DNA from: Porticoccaceae bacterium UBA4026
Lineage (GTDB): Bacteria; Pseudomonadota; Gammaproteobacteria; Pseudomonadales; Porticoccaceae
Length of the DNA stretch: 25,764 nt
NCBI GenBank assembly: GCA_002382445.1
Contig: DGAQ01000008.1
Coordinates: 18,950 to 44,713 of the forward strand
Reading direction: 5' to 3'
The first letter of the stretch is position 1. The number at the start of each line of letters is the position of its first letter. Below, piece after piece: positions 17,318 to 24,011 of this stretch. The notes under the pieces were generated by a model. It did not search any database and was not told the origin of the DNA. It saw only the letters and a list, made by a program, of their open reading frames with translations. A program made the translations under genes and the position numbers.

Positions 17318-17800
17318 TTAGGCGTCTGCAAGTACCCTATAGGCGTCAATAACTCGATCAGGCGCCTGCACCAATTCCACCAGGACTCCCTCAGCCGACA
17401 ATGGGAACTCATCATTTCCCTTGGGGTGAATGAAACACACATCGTGACCAGCCGCACCACGGCGGATCCCTCCTGGCGCAAAACGGAGGCCCTGCGCAGA
17501 AAGCCAGCTTACAGCTCCAGCAAGATCATCAACCCAGAGCCCAATGTGATTAAGCGCAGGAGTATCCACTCTAGGTTTTTTATTAACATCAAGAGGCTGC
17601 ATTAAATCCACCTCTACAGCAAAATCACCTACGCCCATCAGACATATATCTTCATCCACATTTTCGCTCTCACTAACAAAGGTGCTTTTATACTCAAGAC
17701 CAAGCAGGCCTACCCAGAATTCACTGAGCTTAGCTTTGTTAGCTGATCCAATGGCGACTTGCTGTATACCTAACACTGAAAATGGGCGATTTTGTTTCAC
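17318..17800 (-). CDS. VOC-superfamily protein, methylmalonyl-CoA-epimerase-like
   Basis: The protein has 160 residues, with two beta-alpha-beta-beta-beta modules. The second half, NHIGLWVDDL (84-93), GAAGHDVCFIHPK (115-127) and EGVLVELVQ (137-145), closely follows methylmalonyl-CoA epimerase, with H85 and E142 as metal ligands and E63 in the first module. However the first-strand His of that family is Gln here (Q14 in GIQQVAIG). It could be an epimerase with altered metal binding or a related glyoxalase-like enzyme. The start is GTG, chosen because AGGAG lies six bases upstream. It lies 42 bases downstream of the DHH phosphoesterase gene, same strand, probably one transcript; no methylmalonyl-CoA mutase is visible. 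Confidence 0.82.
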   Translation of the reverse strand: MKQNRPFSVLGIQQVAIGSANKAKLSEFWVGLLGLEYKSTFVSESENVDEDICLMGVGDFAVEVDLMQPLDVNKKPRVDTPALNHIGLWVDDLAGAVSWLSAQGLRFAPGGIRRGAAGHDVCFIHPKGNDEFPLSAEGVLVELVQAPDRVIDAYRVLADA

Positions 17801-17842
17801 AAGGGACTCCTAAAAATATAATAACGTCAGGCCATTAACCTA

Positions 17843-18808
17843 TCAGGACTGATAGGTTTGTTCAAATTTATCGATGAATTGATTTAGCTGGTCAGCGGGC
17901 AGATCATTAATACCTGCTGCCGCCTCCCTGCCGCCGCCTGTTGGAAATTGGCTACACAATTTACTTGCGCCATGCTTACTTGCTAAAGGGGCTCTGACGC
18001 TCACCAAATAGCCACCATTTGATTTCTCGGTAAGCACTGCGTGGGCGCGATCAGGGTGTTTGTTGGTTAAGTCATTGCTAAAGACTCCACTTACCCGCCT
18101 CGCCCAAGGGTAGTCGGGTAGTATAAAGATTGCACAGCTCTTATTAGCACGCAGAGGCGTTAGCGAATGAACGGCACTAAAGTCCTGGTTATAACCCGTT
18201 TCTAGCCTCTCAAAATGCTGATGACTATCCCTAATAAAATCGAGAGGGTTCTTATACTCACAAACCAGGTTATAAAGCTCTATCGGTGCAAAGTGTAGAT
18301 CACTCAAGTCCGAACCATAGCCATTATAATTCATATAGACTCCAAGTTGATTGAGCAATCCAACCTGCTCACCTGTAAAACCCTTACCTTTAAGCATGCC
18401 TTGCGCAGCGTGATGAAGATTATCACCAAAGGTACCAACCGCACCCCATTCCAAACGAGCGCTGCGAAGATATTGATTAATCAGCAGGCTGGTTGACACA
18501 TTGGGCGACTCATTGAGCAGCGATATCAGTGATGAGGAAGCTGGCACTTCGCCGGCAACATGGTGATCGACGTAAAACACCATTGCGCCCTCTTTAAGAA
18601 CGCGGACTAAATCACCATGGTTTTTAGCCATGGAGACATCAAGGACAGTAATGCGATCGCCCTCTTTGGCCTGCACCTGGCTTAACAGTTGAATATCTCG
18701 CTTTACACCGGTGATGAGCTTCGAGTCTCTCGGTTCTATCTGTCTGAGTTGAACCAAGGCACAGATGCCATCAGCATCACCATTAAAGACATCGAAATCG
18801 GCCATCAT
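17843..18808 (-). CDS. DHH-family phosphoesterase
   Basis: The protein has 321 residues. N-terminal metal-binding motifs of the DHH superfamily are visible: DVFNGDADGIC (motif I, residues about 6-16), ITVLDVS (II), VFYVDHHVAG (III, the name-giving DHH) and AVGTFGDN (IV). The C-terminal DHHA1-like part ends with FPTGGGREAAAGI, where the usual motif is GGGH..AAG, so Arg replaces His. Members include RecJ, NrnA oligoribonucleases and pyrophosphatases; the substrate here cannot be assigned. Two ATGs stand in tandem; the second (18805) is seven bases from GAGGG and may be the true start. A good sigma-70-like promoter lies just upstream. Confidence 0.85.
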   Translation of the reverse strand: MMADFDVFNGDADGICALVQLRQIEPRDSKLITGVKRDIQLLSQVQAKEGDRITVLDVSMAKNHGDLVRVLKEGAMVFYVDHHVAGEVPASSSLISLLNESPNVSTSLLINQYLRSARLEWGAVGTFGDNLHHAAQGMLKGKGFTGEQVGLLNQLGVYMNYNGYGSDLSDLHFAPIELYNLVCEYKNPLDFIRDSHQHFERLETGYNQDFSAVHSLTPLRANKSCAIFILPDYPWARRVSGVFSNDLTNKHPDRAHAVLTEKSNGGYLVSVRAPLASKHGASKLCSQFPTGGGREAAAGINDLPADQLNQFIDKFEQTYQS

Positions 18809-18836
18809 GCATCCCTCTTAACTAACGTAGACGAGA

Positions 18837-18865
18837 ATAGTAGTTAACTAGGCTATCTTTGTAAA
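18837..18865 (-). promoter_or_regulatory. Sigma-70-like promoter of the DHH gene
   Basis: On the minus strand TTTACA (18865-18860) and TACTAT (18842-18837) are separated by 17 bases, ending about 30 bases before the start codon. An inverted repeat, TTAACTA (18818-18824) with TAGTTAA (18841-18847), overlaps the -10 box and the likely transcription start; it could be an operator or a leader hairpin. Confidence 0.5.
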
Positions 18866-19034
18866 ATGGGATCAATAAATTTGTACGTTTTAGTAATAGT
18901 CGACGACAGTCCCCTCTGATTACCCATTAGCAAAGACGTCAGTACCTCATTGCTGTAACTCTGCGCAGGCCAATCAGGCAATCACTGAAGGGATGCTAAT
19001 TATGAAACAACCCAAAATAATAATTAATGAGGCT

Positions 19035-19445
19035 CTAATCACGACTATTTCGTTCAACAGGAATGTCAGACAAGTACTCAACAAACTCTACTTCAAGTCC
19101 GCTTGGGTCATAGAAATACATGTTTTTTCTATAGGGGTTTTGGGCGCCATAATGATGGCCTTCGAAGCCCGCGCCCTTGAGTCTCATCACTAAGGCATCG
19201 AGCGCTCTTACAACATAGCCCATATGCCCAAAACCATGATGACCGTCTTTCTTAATCCTCAGCTCGACACCGCTATTTTGGTTAAATGTAAGAAATTGCC
19301 AATCATCTCCAAAGTGCACCCATTTGCTATTTTCACCCTCGTCCTCTCCGCTGTCGCGTATTATCCAATGGGGAAAAGCTGCACGATAGAAAGCCAGGGT
19401 ATTTTCAATACTATTTACGTTCAAATTCAAATGCTCCAAATGCAT
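19035..19445 (-). CDS. VOC/glyoxalase-family protein, predicted SoxR target
   Basis: The protein has 136 residues of the vicinal-oxygen-chelate fold. Likely metal ligands are H5 (MHLEHLNLNV), H74 (GFGHMGYVV) and E120 (SGLEVEFVEYL); strands and the YDPSGLEVEF signature fit glyoxalase/bleomycin-resistance-type proteins. The substrate is unknown. AAAGGAG lies seven bases before the ATG. The promoter contains a SoxR box, and the regulator gene soxR starts 118 bases away on the opposite strand. So the protein probably serves in the response to redox-cycling compounds, for example by modifying or binding an electrophile; the regulatory link rests on the site, the role is inference. Confidence 0.88.
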   Translation of the reverse strand: MHLEHLNLNVNSIENTLAFYRAAFPHWIIRDSGEDEGENSKWVHFGDDWQFLTFNQNSGVELRIKKDGHHGFGHMGYVVRALDALVMRLKGAGFEGHHYGAQNPYRKNMYFYDPSGLEVEFVEYLSDIPVERNSRD

Positions 19446-19485
19446 ATTGTTGCTCCTTTCAGGTTAGTACCAAGCTAGCTTAATA

Positions 19486-19503
19486 CCTCAACCTAACTTG
19501 AGG
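19486..19503. promoter_or_regulatory. SoxR-binding site (sox box)
   Basis: CCTCAACCTAACTTGAGG agrees in 16 of 18 bases with the E. coli soxS operator as I recall it (CCTCAAGTTAACTTGAGG), and both six-base arms are perfect. It lies between a TTGACC -35 (minus strand, 19507-19502) and a TAAGCT -10 (19482-19477) spaced by 19 bases, the long spacing of MerR-family-activated promoters, reading into the VOC gene. Confidence 0.9.
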
Positions 19504-19526
19504 TCAAGTACTTTCTGTAGTAATCT
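19498..19526 (+). promoter_or_regulatory. Possible soxR promoter overlapping the sox box
   Basis: TTGAGG (19498-19503), 17 bases, then TAATCT (19521-19526) could direct transcription of soxR. Its -35 is the right arm of the sox box, so bound SoxR would cover it and repress its own gene. The promoter match is moderate. Confidence 0.4.
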
Positions 19527-19563
19527 AAATAATAGTTTTTACAAGGCGTATTTTTAGGGGTAT

Positions 19564-20007
19564 ATGTTGAATAAAAAATTGGGTGTGGGTTTTGTGGCGA
19601 AACGCTGCGGGGTAAATGTCTCTACTTTGCATTTTTATGAACAAAAAGGCCTGATCTATAGCAACCGCAATCAAGGCAACCAAAGACGCTATAAACCTGA
19701 CGTAATCCGGCGTGTCGCAATAATCAAAGCTGCTCAAAAACTAGGCATTGGTCTTACCGACATCAAGCGTGCATTCTCTGTTTTGCCAGACAAAGCCACC
19801 CCTAACAAGCAACAATGGGCGGCGATGTCAGCCTCATGGCAGCAGACACTAAACGACAAGATCAGTTACATGCAAAGACTGAGGGACTCTCTCGACCGCT
19901 GCATCGGCTGTGGCTGTCTGTCGATGCAAAGCTGCCCGATTTACAACCCAGAAGACATTTTGGCTAGCAAAGGCCCAGGCCCCGTCATTCTAGATGCTAG
20001 CCCCTAA
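19564..20007 (+). CDS. soxR: Redox-sensitive transcriptional activator SoxR
   Basis: MerR-family regulator of 147 residues. The N-terminal winged helix is VGFVAKRCGVNVSTLHFYEQ (8-27) followed by GLIYSNRNQGNQRRY, the SoxR-specific version of the MerR motif; a dimer helix spans about 84-110. The [2Fe-2S] cluster cysteines are all present: C113, C116, C118 and C124 in DRCIGCGCLSMQSCPIYNP. Oxidation of the cluster by redox-cycling drugs or superoxide switches SoxR to an activator. It is divergent from the VOC gene, with a sox box between. No soxS is visible, so it probably acts directly on target genes, as known outside the enterics. The box AGGGG is only three bases from ATG; the TTG codon three bases further on may be the real start. 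Confidence 0.96.
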   Translation: MLNKKLGVGFVAKRCGVNVSTLHFYEQKGLIYSNRNQGNQRRYKPDVIRRVAIIKAAQKLGIGLTDIKRAFSVLPDKATPNKQQWAAMSASWQQTLNDKISYMQRLRDSLDRCIGCGCLSMQSCPIYNPEDILASKGPGPVILDASP

Positions 20008-20421
20008 AGCGTATCCGGAAATCTAAAACAGAAATTTAGGCTTATAACATAAGCGAGAAACCCCCTACTGAGAGAGGTAAATGATAGTTGGTTAATTGAA
20101 GTCTTTGCGCCCAGGTAGACCCAACCGATTACTTAGATTTTGGCGCTGTATTGTGACTAAGAACTGATGCTTCATAATTGCTATCACTGTTTTTAAGCCG
20201 CGTTCGATGGTGCGGCAAGAATCTTTTCAGTACTCCGAAGCGTATCTCAAAGAACGCTAGAAATAACATCCCGGGGCAACCTCTGACTCCATAGGTAGTC
20301 GAGAACACTAGATGCAAGCAGATCCTAGGGTAGAGTAGCCTTAGGCTACCAAAATGGCTTTGCGCTCCTGATCAGACTGGTAGGGATTCACAAAAGCCCT
20401 GAACCAGAATCACTCTTCCCA
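20008..20421. other. 414-base stretch without a recognised gene
   Basis: No convincing coding frame: the longest open frames are about 60 codons, lack a good ribosome-binding site and resemble nothing I know. The only structures I see are a short perfect hairpin GTAGCC-TTA-GGCTAC (20335-20349) and a 7-bp inverted repeat CTGAACC/GGTTCAG (20399-20405 with 20426-20432) that straddles the stop codon of the DUF2147-like gene and may take part in its termination. It could hold a decayed gene or a small RNA; nothing decides this. Confidence 0.5.
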
Positions 20422-20835
20422 CTAAGGTTCAGTGAGTGCACTAACGTCGACTTTCAACCATTTGACGGTATTACTCATAAACCCAACCTTGACCTTCATA
20501 GTCATGAGATTCGGCCCCACCAATTTTACTTTTGCCCCATATCTTGACTGCATCTGAGGCACATACATCAACCCCTCTCCCTCGCCGAGTGCCGCATCGA
20601 AGATTAACTCAGTTAATACAGGTTTCCCAATTGAGTCAGGTTTTTTGTCATTTCTAAAAACCCGCCCAGTTCCCACTGCCTGGTCAAATTCAATCTCCAT
20701 CCACACATCCTTGTCTGAATGTTTCCAAATGCCTGTTAGCAAATGGATATCTGTAGCCATGACAATCGGCGCAGTTAGCCAGAGCGCCGCCGCCAAGATG
20801 CCTAAGAAGTAAATTTTTACCTTTAAAATCCGCAT
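20422..20835 (-). CDS. Secreted DUF2147-like protein
   Basis: The protein has 137 residues. Residues about 1-27 form a signal peptide (basic start MRILKVK, hydrophobic core, cut probably after IVMA). The mature part has LLTGIWKHSDKDVWMEIEFD, a GTGRVFRND turn, MYVPQMQSRYGAKVKLVGPN and a final TVKWLKV strand, which follows the pattern of DUF2147 (G-x-W at the start, Y-x-A in the middle, W-x-x-V at the end). The family is periplasmic or exported and of unknown function. AGGG lies seven bases before the ATG. The start is only nine bases after the stop of the NMO-like gene, so co-transcription with the fatty-acid genes is likely. Confidence 0.75.
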   Translation of the reverse strand: MRILKVKIYFLGILAAALWLTAPIVMATDIHLLTGIWKHSDKDVWMEIEFDQAVGTGRVFRNDKKPDSIGKPVLTELIFDAALGEGEGLMYVPQMQSRYGAKVKLVGPNLMTMKVKVGFMSNTVKWLKVDVSALTEP

Positions 20836-20844
20836 AGTAAAACC

Positions 20845-21780
20845 CTAACCATACTGCTCGGCCAGCTTAGCCACTGTCGACTTAAATCCAGAAACAGTTT
20901 GATCGATAACTTGCTTTGCTGACAAAATATCATCGATTCGGCCTGCTACCTGGCCCGACAGTGGAATCGCTGCCTCCATGTCACCGCCAAAGTAAAGTGC
21001 TTGAAGGTTACCCATATGTTCCATGATATTAATTTTCCCTAAGGGCTCTAATTCAGCAGTACGCTTAGTTCTTAGTGCTCGCAAGGCTGGCCGTCCCTGT
21101 TGATTAAGAAAAACCGTGTCGGTCTCTTTTGAAGAAATTATTGCCTGCTTCCAATTGTCATGAACCGGTGATTCGACGCAAGAGAGCATCCGAGTGCCCA
21201 TTTGCACGCCCTCAGCCCCCATTGCGAAGGCGGCAGTCATCGAAACACCATCCGATATACCACCTGCAGCAATAATTGGAACGTCGCATTGAGAGCGAAT
21301 TAAAGGCAAAAGGACCATAGTGGAGACGGGGCTGGGATTCTTAAAGCCGCCTCCCTCTCCGCCTTCAACAATTAAACCATCAACGCCTGCGTCAAGTGCC
21401 TTAATAGCCATTTCAAGGGTCGGCACCACATGAAAGACCGTAATTCCGGCCGCTTGAAAGTCTTTAGTACAGACACTTGGACTGCCCGACGAAGTGGTCA
21501 CAAACTTAATGCCCTGTTCAATGACGAAATCAACAATATTACTGCCTCGAACATAGGAAAGTGCGACGTTCATTCCAAAGGGCTTGTCGGTCAGTTCCCG
21601 CATTTTAAGAACTTCCGCTTTAATATTGTCCAACTCTCCCGATGAAGTCTCAATAACACCTAAGCCACCCGCATTACTTACTGCCGAGGCCAGCTGTGCT
21701 CTCGCGATCCAACCCATTGGTGCCTGCATGATAGGGTACTTAGTACCCATCAATTTCGTCACTCGATTATTTATTGCCAT
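20845..21780 (-). CDS. Nitronate-monooxygenase-like FMN oxidoreductase
   Basis: TIM-barrel FMN enzyme of the 2-nitropropane dioxygenase/FabK family, 311 residues from the ATG at 21780. Motifs: YPIMQAPMGWIA near the N-terminus, NAGGLGVI for FMN, PFGMNVAL, then DGLIVEGGEGGGF, PIIAAGGISDG and AEGVQMGTRML for the phosphate site. The barrel motif that usually reads GxEAGGH (or ESGGH in FabK) is GGEGGGF here, so the His is Phe (F146). The reaction is therefore uncertain: nitronate oxidation, quinone or enoyl reduction are open. A longer form from a GTG at 21816 is possible, but the ATG has GGAACGG upstream and fits family starts better. It lies 45 bases after the multifunctional beta-oxidation gene, apparently in the same operon. 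Confidence 0.85.
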   Translation of the reverse strand: MAINNRVTKLMGTKYPIMQAPMGWIARAQLASAVSNAGGLGVIETSSGELDNIKAEVLKMRELTDKPFGMNVALSYVRGSNIVDFVIEQGIKFVTTSSGSPSVCTKDFQAAGITVFHVVPTLEMAIKALDAGVDGLIVEGGEGGGFKNPSPVSTMVLLPLIRSQCDVPIIAAGGISDGVSMTAAFAMGAEGVQMGTRMLSCVESPVHDNWKQAIISSKETDTVFLNQQGRPALRALRTKRTAELEPLGKINIMEHMGNLQALYFGGDMEAAIPLSGQVAGRIDDILSAKQVIDQTVSGFKSTVAKLAEQYG

Positions 21781-21825
21781 ACTGACCGTTCCATATTCTA
21801 TTTGTTGTTTAATCACTAAGAAAAA

Positions 21826-23895
21826 CTAGAAGCGCTCACCTTTATCGGCCAGCGACACCAATAGTTCACTGGGCTTCCAAAAGTCGTCTCCGGTCAATTC
21901 CTGATAGTAGCGCAGCTTCGCAACAACCTTATCAAGGCCAAGGCTATTGGCATAATGCATTGGACCGCCACGGTAAACCGGCCAGCCATACCCATAGACA
22001 TAGACCACATCGATGTCGCTGGCTCGGAGGGCGATACCCTCTTCAAGAATTTTTGCACCCTCATTAACCATAGGTAGTATGCATCGATCGAGAATTTCTT
22101 GGTCAGACAATTCGCGTTGTTGAATTCCCAGGCCTTTAGCATGCTGTTTTACTATCTCAGCAACCATTACAGAGTGAGTTGGCCTGCGATTTTCATCATA
22201 GTCGTAGAACCCAGCACTGGTCTTCTGGCCGTAACGCCCCGCTTCACACAGGCGATCCTTTACAGATCCACTAACCGAAGCGGCTTTATCCCATCCCAAA
22301 TCAAGACCCGCAAGATCTGCCATTTGAAAGGCACCCATAGGAAAGCCAAACTCGAACAGTACCCTGTCAACCTGCTCCACGGACGCGCCCTCTAGGCTTA
22401 CCTGGCTAGCTTGGTGTTGCCGCATGTATAAAATACGGTTGCCGACAAACCCAGGGCAGACACTAACTAACACAGCAACTTTTTTGATCTTCTTCGCAAA
22501 AGCCATACAGGTTTGTATCACTGAATCAGCGGTCTTATCACCTCTAACAACCTCAAGTAGGCGCATAATATTAGCCGGCGAGAAGAAATGCAGGCCAATA
22601 ACTGATTCAGGACGAGATGTTATATTAGCAATCTCATTTAGGTTCAGGGCCGACGTGTTGGATGCGAGGATAGCTCCTGGCTTAGCGATGGCATCCAAAC
22701 GATTAAATATCTCTTTTTTAACCGCCATGTTCTCAAATACAGCTTCAATAATAAGATCACAATCGCTCAACGCTGCAATATCTAGCGCCCCAGTAATAAG
22801 GCTACAACGCAACTCTGCGTCCTCAGGGCGCAAGCGACCTTTCTTGGCTGTGTTCTCGTAATTCTTACGGATAGTTTTCAGGCCCTTATCCAACGCCTCT
22901 TGGGTAGTCTCCACGATAGTCACCGGGATACCCACATTAGCCATGTTCATGGCTATACCACCGCCCATCAAACCACCCCCAATCACACCCACCTTCGCTA
23001 TGGGGAGCGTTTCCGTTGATTTATCAATGCCCGGCACCTTGCCTGCTAAGCGTTCGGAAAAGAAGAAGTACTGCTGAGCTGCCGACTGTGGACCCGACAT
23101 TAGCTCTAGAAAAAGCTTACCTTCGGTCTTCATACCCTCATCGAATGGCTGGCTTACCGCCGCCTCGATGCAGCGGATATTATATTCCGGGGCCATGAAA
23201 CCGCGAGTCTTACGAGCAATGATTTTTCTAATATCACTGAATACCTGAGGATTATCGCGCGTACTTTGGAGCTTGTCGTCATTGTCCCTAACCCTTGGGT
23301 GACTATTTATGCCTGCTATCTTAGTCTTTGCAAATGCGATGGCTTCAGCCCGTAAATCCTTATCGACGATCATATCCACCAAGCCCTCTTTTAAAGCCTC
23401 TGTAGCTAAGATCGGCACTCCTGAGGTGACCATTTGTAGCGCCTTATCCACTCCCACTAATCGGGGCAGCCTCTGCGTACCACCGGCACCTGGCAATAAA
23501 CCTAAACTCACTTCTGGTAAGCCGAACCTAGCATCAGCTACGGCAACTCGATAATTACAGCAGAGAGCGGTCTCAAGACCGCCGCCTAAAGCGGTCCCAT
23601 GAATAGCCGCCACTATGGGTTTTGTCGAATTGTCCATCGCCGACAAGACCTGATGGAGACCGGGCTCTTTAGGGGCTCGGTTAAACTCACTTATGTCCGC
23701 CCCAGCGATAAAGGTTCTACCTGAGCAAAAGATCACCATACCTTTAATGGCAGCATCACCAAGCGCCTTTTCTAGGCCATTCAGCAATCCCAGTCGGACA
23801 CCATGGCTCAATGCATTCACTGGCGGGTTATTAATTGTTATTACGGCTACATTTTGCTCAACTGTATAATCCACCATCTCTGTTAACGCTACCAT
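21826..23895 (-). CDS. Multifunctional enoyl-CoA hydratase / 3-hydroxyacyl-CoA dehydrogenase
   Basis: Fused beta-oxidation enzyme of 689 residues. An N-terminal crotonase domain (about 1-190) has the oxyanion segment FIAGADI (62-68) and both catalytic glutamates, E108 in GTALGGGLETAL and E128 in FGLPEVSLG. The NAD-binding domain starts with KVGVIGGGLMGGGIA (301-314), the dehydrogenase catalytic His is H436 in IGLHFFSPA, and two C-terminal 3HCDH domains follow. The size and layout resemble the peroxisomal-type or FadJ-like enzymes more than FadB; no thiolase lies beside it. The start at 23895 is chosen because AAGGGG lies six bases upstream; an in-frame ATG at 23910 overlaps that box. It heads a likely unit with the NMO-like and DUF2147-like genes. 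Confidence 0.93.
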   Translation of the reverse strand: MVALTEMVDYTVEQNVAVITINNPPVNALSHGVRLGLLNGLEKALGDAAIKGMVIFCSGRTFIAGADISEFNRAPKEPGLHQVLSAMDNSTKPIVAAIHGTALGGGLETALCCNYRVAVADARFGLPEVSLGLLPGAGGTQRLPRLVGVDKALQMVTSGVPILATEALKEGLVDMIVDKDLRAEAIAFAKTKIAGINSHPRVRDNDDKLQSTRDNPQVFSDIRKIIARKTRGFMAPEYNIRCIEAAVSQPFDEGMKTEGKLFLELMSGPQSAAQQYFFFSERLAGKVPGIDKSTETLPIAKVGVIGGGLMGGGIAMNMANVGIPVTIVETTQEALDKGLKTIRKNYENTAKKGRLRPEDAELRCSLITGALDIAALSDCDLIIEAVFENMAVKKEIFNRLDAIAKPGAILASNTSALNLNEIANITSRPESVIGLHFFSPANIMRLLEVVRGDKTADSVIQTCMAFAKKIKKVAVLVSVCPGFVGNRILYMRQHQASQVSLEGASVEQVDRVLFEFGFPMGAFQMADLAGLDLGWDKAASVSGSVKDRLCEAGRYGQKTSAGFYDYDENRRPTHSVMVAEIVKQHAKGLGIQQRELSDQEILDRCILPMVNEGAKILEEGIALRASDIDVVYVYGYGWPVYRGGPMHYANSLGLDKVVAKLRYYQELTGDDFWKPSELLVSLADKGERF

Positions 23896-24011
23896 CGATC
23901 GCCCCTTCATTTAAGTTTGTCTTGTCCAATAACAATCGAACAAGCTTTAAGTCACATTTTGTTGCTACGCTGAACTCCATTCAAATGCTCAGTGTAGTTA
24001 AACATCCTAAC

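Noticed and set aside
18993..19193. Plus-strand open frame of 66 codons with an apparent RBS (GAAGGGATG region)
   Set aside because: Most of it is antisense to the VOC gene, whose protein is clearly conserved in pattern; no recognisable product.
20129..20317. Minus-strand open frame of 62 codons in the soxR downstream gap
   Set aside because: Non-ATG start, no ribosome-binding site, no recognised similarity. Kept only as a possible decayed-gene trace in the gap entry.
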